Assembly: GCF_039533965.1 (NCBI RefSeq)
Contig: NZ_BAAAUN010000001.1
Span: 1,896,950 to 1,960,949, forward strand
Source of the DNA: Microbacterium luteolum
Lineage (GTDB): Bacteria; Actinomycetota; Actinomycetes; Actinomycetales; Microbacteriaceae
DNA: 64,000 nucleotides
Direction of reading: 5' to 3'
A program made the position numbers and the translations under genes. Below the pieces are notes generated by a model. It was given only the letters and a program-made list of their open reading frames with translations, was not told the DNA's origin and did not search any database. Of this stretch, positions 8,501 through 17,067 are shown in pieces (positions within the stretch are counted from its first letter, which is position 1; each line of letters begins with the position of its first letter).

Positions 8501-9484
8501 ATGTTCACGTACGCCGCCTACAACGCCGCACCTGCCGAGCTCGCCGCGGCCGCACCTGCCGAGCTCGCCGCGTCCGCACACACGGAGAACGAGTGGTACC
8601 GCCTCCTGCGCGCCGAACCGCTCATCGGCGGGCTCGAACTCGGCTTCCTGCATGGCCTGCACCCGCACGGCATCGGGCGGCTCTCCGCCCTGCTCGACCC
8701 CGGGTGGCGGAACATCGCCACCACGATGCCCCACACGCTCGCGGCGGTCGACGTCGACCCCGCCTACGGCCTCGCCTCCGCCGACGCGGACGGCCGTCGT
8801 CGCGCGGTCGATGATGTCGCGCAGTTGCGCGACGAGGTCTTCGCGCTGCGCGAGGCGCTCGGACCGCTCGCCGTGACTACGGTCGAACTGCAGTGCGCCC
8901 CCTCGGCGGCCGCCGGCGCGGCGGGAAGCACGCACCTCGCCGCCTCGCTGACCGAGATCGCCGGCTGGGACTGGTCGGGTGTGCGGCTCCTCGTCGAGCA
9001 TTCGGATGCGGCGACCCCGACGCACGCGCCGGCCAAGGGCTGGCTGTCGCTGGACGAGGAGATCGACGCCGTGCGCACGGCATCCGCACGGACCGGCGCG
9101 CCCATCGGCCAGGCCGTCAACTGGGGACGCTCGGTGATCGAGACACGCGCGCCTCGCGGCGCCGTCGAGCACCTCGAACGACTGCGCACGGCGGGGACGC
9201 TCTGCGGGTTCACCGTCTCGGGGGTGTCGGGACAGCCGACCTCCCGCAGTCTTCCGTGGGAGGACGTGCATCTCGCGATCGCGGACGTCGACCCGGAGTC
9301 GCTCCTCACCACGGCCGCACTCGTCGATGCCGTCGCGGTCGCGCGGCGAGCGAGCCCGCTGCAGGTGGGGGTGAAGGTCGGCGCACCGGCCGCACCGACG
9401 ACGCTGGAGGAGAGGCTGGCGCCGGGTCTCGCGACCCTGCGCGCTCTGGCCGACGCCTGGGCGCACGTCGACGCGGGTCCGTGA
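8501..9484 (+). CDS. DUF4862-family protein
   Basis: I recognise this 327-residue protein as DUF4862, a family without assigned function that is often found beside sugar catabolism genes. Conserved-looking stretches are GGLELGFLHGLHPHG, TTMPHTLAAV, TTVELQCAPS, VRLLVEHSD, IGQAVNWGRSVIETR and GFTVSGVSG. Their spacing, with acidic residues at strand ends, suggests a xylose-isomerase-like TIM barrel, so a sugar isomerase or epimerase is plausible; this is inference. Residues near 10-25 contain an in-frame duplication (APAELAAA twice). It follows the SMP-30 lactonase by 3 bases and is probably co-translated. Confidence 0.75.
   Translation: MFTYAAYNAAPAELAAAAPAELAASAHTENEWYRLLRAEPLIGGLELGFLHGLHPHGIGRLSALLDPGWRNIATTMPHTLAAVDVDPAYGLASADADGRRRAVDDVAQLRDEVFALREALGPLAVTTVELQCAPSAAAGAAGSTHLAASLTEIAGWDWSGVRLLVEHSDAATPTHAPAKGWLSLDEEIDAVRTASARTGAPIGQAVNWGRSVIETRAPRGAVEHLERLRTAGTLCGFTVSGVSGQPTSRSLPWEDVHLAIADVDPESLLTTAALVDAVAVARRASPLQVGVKVGAPAAPTTLEERLAPGLATLRALADAWAHVDAGP
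8528..8575 (+). repeat. Two tandem 24-bp units inside the DUF4862 gene
   Basis: A 21-base block, GCACCTGCCGAGCTCGCCGC plus one G, occurs identically at 8528-8548 and 8552-8572, giving two copies of APAELAA in frame. It looks like a recent slippage or duplication near the N terminus, in a region that may tolerate length change. Confidence 0.85.
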
Positions 9485-9522
9485 CGCCGGTCCTCCGGCG
9501 AGACCGACGCGGTGCCGGTCGC

Positions 9523-10386
9523 CTACGACGCCGGCTGCGGTGTCGCCGCGTACTCCTGACGCCACAGGTGCACGGGCTCGAACCCGAGCCGGTCGCGCGC
9601 CTTGTCGATCGACATCAGCGTCTCGAACTCGCCGAGCCCCTCGCTGAGCGGCACTCCCGGATAGTTGCGCGCCGCATATTCGGCGGTCGGGGTCGATACG
9701 CCGGAGTCGGACGCCGCGACGTTGTAGACCTCGAAGCCGGGGGTCGCGTGATCGAGCGCGAGGGCGACAGCGGTGGCGGCATCGCGCGCGTCCACATAGG
9801 TGCCGAGCAGGTCGCGGCGGTAGTCGGCGACGCCGGCGCGCTCGAAGGTCGCGTACTCCCCTTCCGCGACGACGTTGGTGAACCGCAGCGCGGTGATGCT
9901 CGTGCCCTCGGCCCAGTGCACCAGCTGCGCGGCGATCGCCTCTTCGGCGACCTTGCCCAGCGCATAGGTGTTGTTCGCCTCGACGTAGGCCTCATCGACC
10001 GGGAGCGACGTCAGGTTCGCGAAATCGGGGAAGCCCATCGCGGTGATGCTCGACGCCTGGACGATGGTGCGGATGCCGGCGCGCAGGGCTCCGTGGAGCA
10101 CATGGAACGTGGCGTTCATGTTGTTCGTGAAGGTGGCGGCATCCGGAACGAGCCCGTTCACCGGCAGAGCGGCGAGGTGCACGACGGCGTCGAGGCCGTC
10201 GTGACGGGCCGTGACGCCGAGCAGCGCATCGAGCACCTGGCCGTAGTCCTGCAGGTCCACCCGGACGAAGCCGGGACCGGGCGAGCCGACGATGTCGAAT
10301 CCCACGACCTCGTGGCCGTCGGCGCGCAGCCGCTCCACGGTGGCACGTCCGAGTTTTCCCGAACTGCCGGTGACGACAACGCGCAT
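9523..10386 (-). CDS. NAD(P)-dependent epimerase/dehydratase family oxidoreductase
   Basis: The 287-residue protein is an extended short-chain dehydrogenase with the dinucleotide motif TGSSGKLG (residues 6-13), a catalytic Ser near 113 (QASSITAMG) and Tyr141-x3-Lys145 (TYALGK). It resembles UDP-glucose 4-epimerase-like and uronate/aldose dehydrogenases. The ATG at 10386 is preferred because AAAGGAT precedes it at good spacing and the fold starts immediately. It is divergent from a GH78 rhamnosidase across operator site B, so it may oxidise or epimerise a sugar freed by that enzyme. The substrate is not identifiable. Confidence 0.82.
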   Translation of the reverse strand: MRVVVTGSSGKLGRATVERLRADGHEVVGFDIVGSPGPGFVRVDLQDYGQVLDALLGVTARHDGLDAVVHLAALPVNGLVPDAATFTNNMNATFHVLHGALRAGIRTIVQASSITAMGFPDFANLTSLPVDEAYVEANNTYALGKVAEEAIAAQLVHWAEGTSITALRFTNVVAEGEYATFERAGVADYRRDLLGTYVDARDAATAVALALDHATPGFEVYNVAASDSGVSTPTAEYAARNYPGVPLSEGLGEFETLMSIDKARDRLGFEPVHLWRQEYAATPQPAS

Positions 10387-10423
10387 GGGGATCCTTTCGT
10401 TTCCTCCATCTTCCCGCCCACCC

Positions 10424-10452
10424 TTGAAACGTGTCAATCGATCAGGAATGAT
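10424..10452 (+). promoter_or_regulatory. Promoter with LacI-type operator, site B (GH78 gene 1 / oxidoreductase)
   Basis: The operator TTGAAACGTGTCAA covers 10424-10437. Its first six bases TTGAAA can also serve as a -35 element, with AATGAT at 10447-10452 as the -10 after a 17-base spacer. Repressor binding would therefore mask the -35 region of the rhamnosidase promoter and could also affect the divergent oxidoreductase gene. Confidence 0.65.
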
Positions 10453-10478
10453 CGAGACACACCCCGATCTGGAGACTC

Positions 10479-13103
10479 ATGAGCATCGTCGTCGCTGCGC
10501 CCACATTCGAGCACCACCGCCACGCCCTCGGCATCGGCGAATCCACGCCCCGCATCTCCTGGAAGACGCAGGCGCCGGCCGGCTGGACGCAGGCGTCGTA
10601 CGAACTCGAGGTGACGCGTGCGGACGAGGTGTCCACCGCGTCCGCCGAAGACGCCGACTCGGTGCTGCGCCCGTGGCCGTCGCATCCGCTCTCCTCGCGG
10701 GAACGCGCGGTCGTGCGCGTCCGTGTCACAGGCGGCGACGGCTCGGTCTCGGACTGGAGCGAGCCCGCCGCGGTGGAAGCCGGACTGCTCGACCCCGCGG
10801 ACTGGTCGGCGATGGCCGTCGGCTCGAACGCGAACGAGAATCCGCTCAGCGACGAACGCCGCCCGTCGGTCCTTCGGCGCGACTTCGCGGCGCGCGAGGG
10901 ACTCGTGTCGGCGCGCCTGTACGTCACCGCGCACGGCGTCTACGAGGTCGAGATCAACGGCGGCCGCGTCGGAGACGACGCCATGTCTCCCGGCTGGACG
11001 CCGTACCGGCAGAAGCTGCGCTACTACACCTACGACGTGACCGACGCGATCACCGAGGGGCCCAACGCCATCGGCGCCTGGCTCGGCGACGGGTGGTACC
11101 GCGGACGCATGGGCTGGCGCGGAGGCTTCCGCAACGTCTTCGGGACCGACTTGTCGCTGCTGGCCCAGCTCGAACTCCGATACGCCGACGGCTCGACGGA
11201 GACCGTCGTGACGGACGGCGACTGGCGCGCGGCGCCGAGCCCGATCCTGCACACCGGCAACTACGACGGCGAGACCTACGACGCACGGGTCGCCGCCGAG
11301 ATCGCCGGCTGGTCGGAGGCGGGATTCGACGCCCGCGACTGGTCCCGCGTCGTCGCGGCCCATCGCGACCCCGCGACCCTCACCGCCCCCGAGGGCCCGC
11401 CCGTCCGCTGCACGCAGGAGGTGCCGCCGGTCGAGCTGCTCACGACGCCGAGCGGCCGGCGCGTGCTCGACTTCGGGCAGAACCTCGTCGGACGTCCGCG
11501 CTTCCGCGTCACCGGGCAGGCCGGCGACATGGTTCGGTTCCGCACCGCCGAGGTGCTGCAGCAGGGCGAGATCTACACCCGCCCCCTTCGCGACGCGAAG
11601 TCGACGGACGAGTACATCCTCGCCGGCGGCGGCGTCGAGGAGTGGGAGCCGCGATTCACGTTCCACGGCTTCCGGTACGCCGAGGTGGAATGGCCGGGCG
11701 GAGCGGATGCCCTCGACGCCGCGGTCGCCGCGGGAGACATCGTCGCCCGGGTCTACCACACCGACATGGAGCGCACCGGGTGGTTCGAGTCGTCGAACGC
11801 CCGCGTCGACCGGCTGCACGAGAACGTCGTCTGGAGCATGCGGGGCAACTTCCTCGACATCCCGACCGACTGCCCGCAGCGCGACGAGCGCATCGGGTGG
11901 ACCGGCGATCTGCAGGTGTTCGCCCCGACCGCGTCGTTCCTCTACGACGTGTCGGGGATGCTCTCGAGCTGGCTGAAGGATGTCGCCATCGAACAGCTGC
12001 CCGATGGCACCGTGCCCTGGTACGTCCCGGTGATCCCCGCCGACAAGCAGTGGACGCCCATCCGCCCCGGCGCCGCCTGGGGCGATGTCGCGACCTTCAC
12101 CCCGTGGACGCTCTACGAGCGCTTCGGCGACAGCCGCATCCTCCGCGATCAGTATCAGAGCGCGAAGAAGTGGGTCGATCTGCTCGAGCGCCTGGCCGGC
12201 GAGGACCGGCTCTGGGACGAGGGCTTCCAGCTGGGCGACTGGCTCGACCCCGCGGCCCCGCCCGAGGACCCCGCTGATGCGACGACCGACCGCTACCTCG
12301 TGGCGACGGCGTACTTCGCGCGCTCCGCGGACCGCGTCGCCCGGATGGCCGAGGTGCTGGGTCACGACGACGACCGGGATCACTACGCGGAGCTCGCCGC
12401 CGAGGTGCGCGCGGCGTTCACGGCGGCATATGTGCTGCCGGATGGCCGCATGACCAGCGATGCACAGACCGCGTATTCGCTCGCGATCGCCTTCGAGCTC
12501 GTGTCGGATGAGCACCTCGCGACCGCCGGCGCCCGCCTGGCCGAGCTCGTGGAGGAAGCGGGCCACCGCATCGCCACCGGCTTCGTCGGCACGCCGCTCG
12601 TCTCGGACGCCCTCACCGTCACCGGCCACGCGGATGCCGCGTACGACCTGCTCCTGGAGACCGAGGCACCGTCGTGGCTCTATGCGGTGCTGCAGGGCGG
12701 CACGACGATCTGGGAGCGCTGGGACAGCCTCCGCCCCGACGGCACGGTCAACCCCGGGACGATGACCTCGTTCAACCACTACGCCCTCGGCGCGGTGGCC
12801 GACTGGCTGCATCGGACCGTCGCCGGGCTCGCCCCCGCGGCGCCGGGCTACCGTGCGATCCGCTTCGCGCCGAAGCCGGGCGGCGAGTTCACGCATGCGC
12901 GAGCCGCGCACGAGACGCCGTACGGCCGGGCCGAGATCGCGTGGCGGATCGACGGCGAGGTGCTGCGGGTCCACGTCGTCGTTCCCACCGGCACGACCGC
13001 GACCGTGGAGCTGCCCGGCGGCGAGCGCCACGAGATCGGCAGCGGCAGTCACCGCATCGAGGGAGCCTGGAGCGCCGCATCCGGCGACGGATCACGGAAC
13101 TGA
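10479..13103 (+). CDS. Alpha-L-rhamnosidase, glycoside hydrolase family 78 (copy 1)
   Basis: This 874-residue protein follows the GH78 domain plan: N-terminal fibronectin-like and carbohydrate-binding beta domains (to about 330), an (alpha/alpha)6 barrel, and a C-terminal beta domain. The signature DCPQRDERIGWTGD carries Asp464 and the general acid Glu470, and the general base is Glu746 in TTIWERWD, in line with characterised GH78 enzymes. No signal peptide is present, so it should hydrolyse imported rhamnosides in the cytoplasm by inversion. GGAG precedes the ATG. It has a close paralogue at 14241-16772. Expression is probably controlled by operator site B. Confidence 0.94.
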   Translation: MSIVVAAPTFEHHRHALGIGESTPRISWKTQAPAGWTQASYELEVTRADEVSTASAEDADSVLRPWPSHPLSSRERAVVRVRVTGGDGSVSDWSEPAAVEAGLLDPADWSAMAVGSNANENPLSDERRPSVLRRDFAAREGLVSARLYVTAHGVYEVEINGGRVGDDAMSPGWTPYRQKLRYYTYDVTDAITEGPNAIGAWLGDGWYRGRMGWRGGFRNVFGTDLSLLAQLELRYADGSTETVVTDGDWRAAPSPILHTGNYDGETYDARVAAEIAGWSEAGFDARDWSRVVAAHRDPATLTAPEGPPVRCTQEVPPVELLTTPSGRRVLDFGQNLVGRPRFRVTGQAGDMVRFRTAEVLQQGEIYTRPLRDAKSTDEYILAGGGVEEWEPRFTFHGFRYAEVEWPGGADALDAAVAAGDIVARVYHTDMERTGWFESSNARVDRLHENVVWSMRGNFLDIPTDCPQRDERIGWTGDLQVFAPTASFLYDVSGMLSSWLKDVAIEQLPDGTVPWYVPVIPADKQWTPIRPGAAWGDVATFTPWTLYERFGDSRILRDQYQSAKKWVDLLERLAGEDRLWDEGFQLGDWLDPAAPPEDPADATTDRYLVATAYFARSADRVARMAEVLGHDDDRDHYAELAAEVRAAFTAAYVLPDGRMTSDAQTAYSLAIAFELVSDEHLATAGARLAELVEEAGHRIATGFVGTPLVSDALTVTGHADAAYDLLLETEAPSWLYAVLQGGTTIWERWDSLRPDGTVNPGTMTSFNHYALGAVADWLHRTVAGLAPAAPGYRAIRFAPKPGGEFTHARAAHETPYGRAEIAWRIDGEVLRVHVVVPTGTTATVELPGGERHEIGSGSHRIEGAWSAASGDGSRN

Positions 13104-13151
13104 TGACGTCTCGCGGAGGACACCGCGCGAAGTCCTCCGCGGAACGTCATC
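13102..13151. terminator. Long hairpin between converging GH78 and LacI genes
   Basis: Arms of 8 and 10 bp (GATGACGT and CGCGGAGGAC) pair with GTCCTCCGCG and ACGTCATC across a 10-base loop, with one two-base mismatch. It begins at the GH78 stop codon and lies before the stop of the converging LacI gene. There is no U-tract, which is common for actinobacterial terminators. It probably ends transcription from both sides. Confidence 0.7.
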
Positions 13152-13176
13152 TCCTCCGGGAGACGTCAGGGCTCGG

Positions 13177-14184
13177 TCAGCCGGCGGTCGAGGCGCGCAC
13201 GACGAGCTCGGGACGGAAGCGCACGTTCCGCTCGTAGTCGCCCTCGGGGTCGTCGATCGACCGCAGGAGGAGGTCGACGGCCGTGTGTCCGATGAGCCGC
13301 GCCGGCTGGCGGATGGAGGTCAGCGGCACGACGGTGGCCGAGGCGAAGTCGATGTCGTCGTAGCCGATCAGCGCGATCTCCTCCGGCACACGCACACTCC
13401 CGAGGATCGTGAGCGCCTGCATCAGGCCCACGGCGAGGAGGTCGTTGGCCGCGAACACCGCGTCGGGACGCTCCGCGGCTGCCCGCGCGACGATCGATTC
13501 GCCGGCTTCCCGCCCGTGCAGCACGGTCAGCGCCGGCACCTCGATCACCTCGAGCTCGGCATCGGGCTCTTCGGCGACCGCACGGCGGGCCCCCTCGAGA
13601 CGGTTGGCGACCTGGGCGATCGACCCGGGCCCGGCGAGGAAGGCGATGCGCCTGCGGCCGATCTCGAGCAGGTGCCTCGTGGCGAGGTACCCGCCCTCGA
13701 CATCGTCGACGGACACCGAGCAGAACCCGCTGCCCGGGATCTCGTGGTCGACCAGGACCACCGGGGTCCCCGAATCCGCGAGTCTCTGGATCCCAGCGAC
13801 ATCATCGGATGCCGGCGTGATGAGCACCCCGTTCACCCTCTGCTCGCGGAACAGGTCGAGGTAGCCGTTCTCGCGCGCGGCATCCTCGTCGCTGTTCCCG
13901 AGCAGGACCGAGAGACGGTCTTCGTCCGCGCGAGCCTCGGCGCCGCGGGCGACGTCGGCGAAGAAGGGGTTGCCGGCGTCGAGCACGATGAGACCGATGC
14001 TGCGGCTGCGACCCGCGCGCAGCTGACGCGCGGCGTCGTTCCGCACGAACCCGAGCTCGTCGATCGCATCGCGCACGCGCTGGACGGTGCCCTCGGCGAC
14101 CTTGTCCGGTCGGTTCAGGACGTTGGACACGGTGCCGACGGAGACGCCGGCCGCAGCCGCCACCTCGCGCACGCTCACTGCCAC
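13177..14184 (-). CDS. LacI-family transcriptional regulator
   Basis: The 335-residue protein has an N-terminal LacI helix-turn-helix (VREVAAAAGVSVGTVSNVLNRPDKV), the hinge, and a periplasmic-binding-like ligand domain starting at RSIGLIVLDAGNPFFADVARG. The GTG at 14184 is chosen because AGGAAGGGG lies six bases upstream and the DNA-binding domain starts directly. It follows the second GH78 gene by 56 bases on the same strand, so it may be read from the same promoter, which carries operator site C; that would make it autoregulated. It is the only LacI regulator in the window and the best candidate to bind the five shared operators. The inducer is probably L-rhamnose or a derivative. Confidence 0.92.
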   Translation of the reverse strand: MAVSVREVAAAAGVSVGTVSNVLNRPDKVAEGTVQRVRDAIDELGFVRNDAARQLRAGRSRSIGLIVLDAGNPFFADVARGAEARADEDRLSVLLGNSDEDAARENGYLDLFREQRVNGVLITPASDDVAGIQRLADSGTPVVLVDHEIPGSGFCSVSVDDVEGGYLATRHLLEIGRRRIAFLAGPGSIAQVANRLEGARRAVAEEPDAELEVIEVPALTVLHGREAGESIVARAAAERPDAVFAANDLLAVGLMQALTILGSVRVPEEIALIGYDDIDFASATVVPLTSIRQPARLIGHTAVDLLLRSIDDPEGDYERNVRFRPELVVRASTAG

Positions 14185-14240
14185 CGGGTGCCCCTTCCTG
14201 TCGTGCACTGTCCGCGAGTGTACGGCACGCCTCGGCCCGC

Positions 14241-16772
14241 CTAGTCCGCGGCCCGCCGTGCACTCGTCGTCGCCGAGACCCAACGGTGGCGTCCGGAGCC
14301 GACGACCTGAATCCGCCCGTCCGGCAGCTTCACATCCGCCTCGGTGTTCGCCGGGATCTGCGCCTCGACGACGACCCCCTCGTCGGAACGCTCCCATCGC
14401 ACCCGCGCCTCCCCGTACGGGGTCAGGTGCGCGGCTTCGGCGAAGTCGAATCCGTCCAGTGGATGGGGCTCGATCGTCAGACGCGCGTAGCCCGGTGCCG
14501 CCGGCGCGAGTCCGGCGAGGGTGCGATGCAGCCAGTCAGCGATCGCCCCCAGCGCATAGTGGTTGAACGAGGTCATCTCCCCGGGGTTGATCGTGCCGTC
14601 GGGCAGCATCGAGTCCCAGCGCTCCCAGATCGTCGTCGCCCCCATCGTGACCGGGTACAGCCAGGACGGGTTCTCGGTCTGGGTCAACAGCCGCTGGGCG
14701 ACATCGATGTGCCCCGTGCGGGTGAGGGCGTCCGCGATGATGGGCGTCCCGACGAAGCCGGTGCCGATCCGGTGGTCGCCCTGCGCCGTGAGCTCGGCCA
14801 GCCGGTCGCCCAGAGCCTGACGCTGCTCCGGGTCCACGATGTCGAACACGATCGCGAGGGAGTACGCCGTCTGCGCATCCGAGGTCATCCGTCCGTCCGA
14901 TGAGACGTACGCCTCGAGGAACGCGAGCCGCACGTCTTCGGCGATCCGCGCATACTCCGGCGCCTCGTCGTCCCTGCCCAGCAGCGTCGCCGCGCGCGCC
15001 GTGAGGTCGGCGGAGCGGAAGACGTAGGCGGTCGCGACGATGTCGGCCGACGTCTTTGCATCTGCCGGCTGCTCGGGCGGAGCATCCGGGTCGAGCCAGT
15101 CCCCGAACTGGAACATGCCCTCCCACAGACGCCGCTCGCCGGACAGCGCGACGATGGCGTCGGTCCAGCCCTTCATGCTGTCGTACTGCCGCCCGAGCGT
15201 CTCGAGGTCGTCGAACCTCTCGTGCAGCACCCAGGGCACCACCGTCGCGGCGTCGCCCCAGGCTGCGGCCGGCTGCGCCGGGCCGAGAACGTTCGGGACG
15301 ACGAACGGCACGACGCCGTCGACCTGGTCGATCGCGAGATCCCGCAACCAGGAGTCGAGGAATCCCCGGACGTCGTAGAGGAAGCTCGCGGTGGGCGTGA
15401 ACACCTGGATGTCCCCGGTCCACCCGAGTCGCTCGTCGCGCTGCGGGCAGTCGGTCGGCACCGAGAGGAAGTTGCCGCGAAGGCCCCACACGACGTTCTC
15501 GTGGAGCCGGCGGACGAGCGGATGCGAGGTATCGAACCACCCGGTGCGCTCCATGTCGCTGTGGATCACCACGGCCGTGACGTCGGCCGGATCGAACACC
15601 CCCGGCCAGCCGTCGATCTCGGCGTAGCGGAACCCATGGAACGTGAACTCAGGCTCCCACTCCTCGATGCCCCCTCCGGCGAGTGTGTACCGGTCGGTCG
15701 CGGCAGCGGCGCGCAGCGGACGCGTGCCGAGCTCGCCGTGCTCGAGCACCTCCGCATGCCGCAGGGTCACCACCTGGCCCGCTTCACCGTCGACCCGGAT
15801 GCGCAACCGCCCGACGAGGTTCTGCCCGAAGTCCAGGACCGTCCTCCCGGACGGCGTCGTGATGACCTCGACGACCGGCAGCTCCTCGATCCGTCGGACG
15901 AACGGCGAGACGCGGGCGCCCGGCACCGGCACGTCCTCGACCACCGCGACCGGCGCCCACGTCGATGCGGTGCGACGTGCGTCGTGGTCCTCCCCGGCGT
16001 ACAGGCCGCTGGCCGTGATCGGGCCGGGGGCGCTCTGCCAGTCGGCATCCGTCGCAATGGTCTCCGTGCGCCCGTCGGCGTACTCGATGAGAAGCTGCGC
16101 GGCGAAGCGCGGCTGATCGCCGTAGACGGTGGCCGCCTCGTCCCGGAAGCCGTACCGCTCCGTCGCCCACGCTCCCGCCAGCCGCACCGCGAGAGTGTTC
16201 TCCCCCGCAGCGAGAAGACCGGTCACGTCGGTGCTCTCATGCACGGTGCGGGCCTGGAAGGGCGTCCATCCCGGCTTCAGCACCTGATCGTCGACGTCGA
16301 CGCCGTTGATCGATGCCTGATAGACGCCGACCGCCGTCGCATACAGCGTGGCGCGGCGCACGTCGCCCTCGAGCGCGAACACGCGCCGCAGCTCGGCCGG
16401 CTCCGCCGCGGATGCCGGTGCCGCGATGCCGACGGTCTTCGCCTGCCATTCACCGTCGGCGAGGAAGCCTGCGACGATGCGACGCGGGGCGCTCCAGTCC
16501 GACACCTCACCGTCGGCGCCCGTCACCCGCACACGCAGCTGCACCTCCTCGCGGGGACGCAGCGGGCGGAACGGCCAGCGGACGCGGACCGACTCGCGGC
16601 CGCGGACGACGTGCGTCTGCACGCCGTCGCCGGTGAGCTCGAGTTCCGCGGCGTCCTGCGTCCATCCCGGCACGGAGGCCTCGGTCACCCAGCTGATCGC
16701 CGGAGTTTCCACGGCCACCGCATCGCTGCGGTACGGCGCATCCACGTCGACGCGCGCCACTGTCAGAGTCAT
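14241..16772 (-). CDS. Alpha-L-rhamnosidase, glycoside hydrolase family 78 (copy 2)
   Basis: This is a close paralogue of the gene at 10479-13103 with the same domains. With the start used here the protein has 843 residues; the DCPQRDERLGW motif gives Asp441 and general acid Glu447, and TTIWERWD gives base Glu717. The frame stays open to 16859, but that ATG lies inside operator site C. ATG 16772 is chosen because MTLTVARVDVDAPYR then aligns with the N terminus of copy 1; ATG 16817, preceded by AGGGAG, is an alternative. No signal peptide is seen. It probably shares a transcript with the LacI gene downstream. The two copies may differ in the rhamnosides they prefer. Confidence 0.93.
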   Translation of the reverse strand: MTLTVARVDVDAPYRSDAVAVETPAISWVTEASVPGWTQDAAELELTGDGVQTHVVRGRESVRVRWPFRPLRPREEVQLRVRVTGADGEVSDWSAPRRIVAGFLADGEWQAKTVGIAAPASAAEPAELRRVFALEGDVRRATLYATAVGVYQASINGVDVDDQVLKPGWTPFQARTVHESTDVTGLLAAGENTLAVRLAGAWATERYGFRDEAATVYGDQPRFAAQLLIEYADGRTETIATDADWQSAPGPITASGLYAGEDHDARRTASTWAPVAVVEDVPVPGARVSPFVRRIEELPVVEVITTPSGRTVLDFGQNLVGRLRIRVDGEAGQVVTLRHAEVLEHGELGTRPLRAAAATDRYTLAGGGIEEWEPEFTFHGFRYAEIDGWPGVFDPADVTAVVIHSDMERTGWFDTSHPLVRRLHENVVWGLRGNFLSVPTDCPQRDERLGWTGDIQVFTPTASFLYDVRGFLDSWLRDLAIDQVDGVVPFVVPNVLGPAQPAAAWGDAATVVPWVLHERFDDLETLGRQYDSMKGWTDAIVALSGERRLWEGMFQFGDWLDPDAPPEQPADAKTSADIVATAYVFRSADLTARAATLLGRDDEAPEYARIAEDVRLAFLEAYVSSDGRMTSDAQTAYSLAIVFDIVDPEQRQALGDRLAELTAQGDHRIGTGFVGTPIIADALTRTGHIDVAQRLLTQTENPSWLYPVTMGATTIWERWDSMLPDGTINPGEMTSFNHYALGAIADWLHRTLAGLAPAAPGYARLTIEPHPLDGFDFAEAAHLTPYGEARVRWERSDEGVVVEAQIPANTEADVKLPDGRIQVVGSGRHRWVSATTSARRAAD

Positions 16773-16841
16773 TCTTCCCGCCTTCTTGCCGAGGTCCACG
16801 GTTGTCATTCCCCGCATGCGCTCCCTCGCTGCACACGAGAC

Positions 16842-16872
16842 GATACTGAAACGATTCATGATCGGATGTCAA
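16842..16872 (-). promoter_or_regulatory. Promoter with LacI-type operator, site C (GH78 gene 2)
   Basis: On the minus strand a consensus TTGACA -35 (16867-16872) is followed after 18 bases by CAGTAT (16843-16848). The operator TGAAACGATTCA (16847-16858) fills the spacer, so repressor binding would directly occlude polymerase. Confidence 0.7.
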
Positions 16873-16945
16873 GGTCTGGACGCACACCGGTGCCGGATCG
16901 GTCGCACCGCGGATGACTCGGGTTCTGACGATTCGGTGACAATCG

Positions 16946-16995
16946 TTGACACTCGCTCCGGATCGTCGTACGTTACCGACGTTGAATGGTTTCAA
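16946..16995 (+). promoter_or_regulatory. Promoter with LacI-type operator, site D (ABC importer)
   Basis: TTGACA at 16946-16951 and TACGTT at 16969-16974 are spaced by 17 bases, an almost ideal sigma-70-type promoter with a predicted start near 16981. The operator TTGAATGGTTTCAA covers 16982-16995, immediately downstream of the start site. This leaves a leader of about 87 bases before the binding-protein gene. Confidence 0.75.
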
Positions 16996-17067
16996 CCCAT
17001 CGACGAAAAGACGTTCTCGGTGCGGAGATCGTCACTCAAGAGTCAGCTTTTACATGGAGGTAAAAGA

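Noticed and set aside
9485..9522. Hairpin CGCCGG/CCGGCG between the converging DUF4862 and oxidoreductase genes as a terminator
   Set aside because: The stem is only six base pairs in GC-rich DNA and has no tail, so it is not distinguishable from chance.
16348..17067. N-terminal extension of the solute-binding protein
   Set aside because: The extension lacks a signal peptide and crosses promoters and operators; GGAGG and a lipoprotein signal fix the start at 17068.
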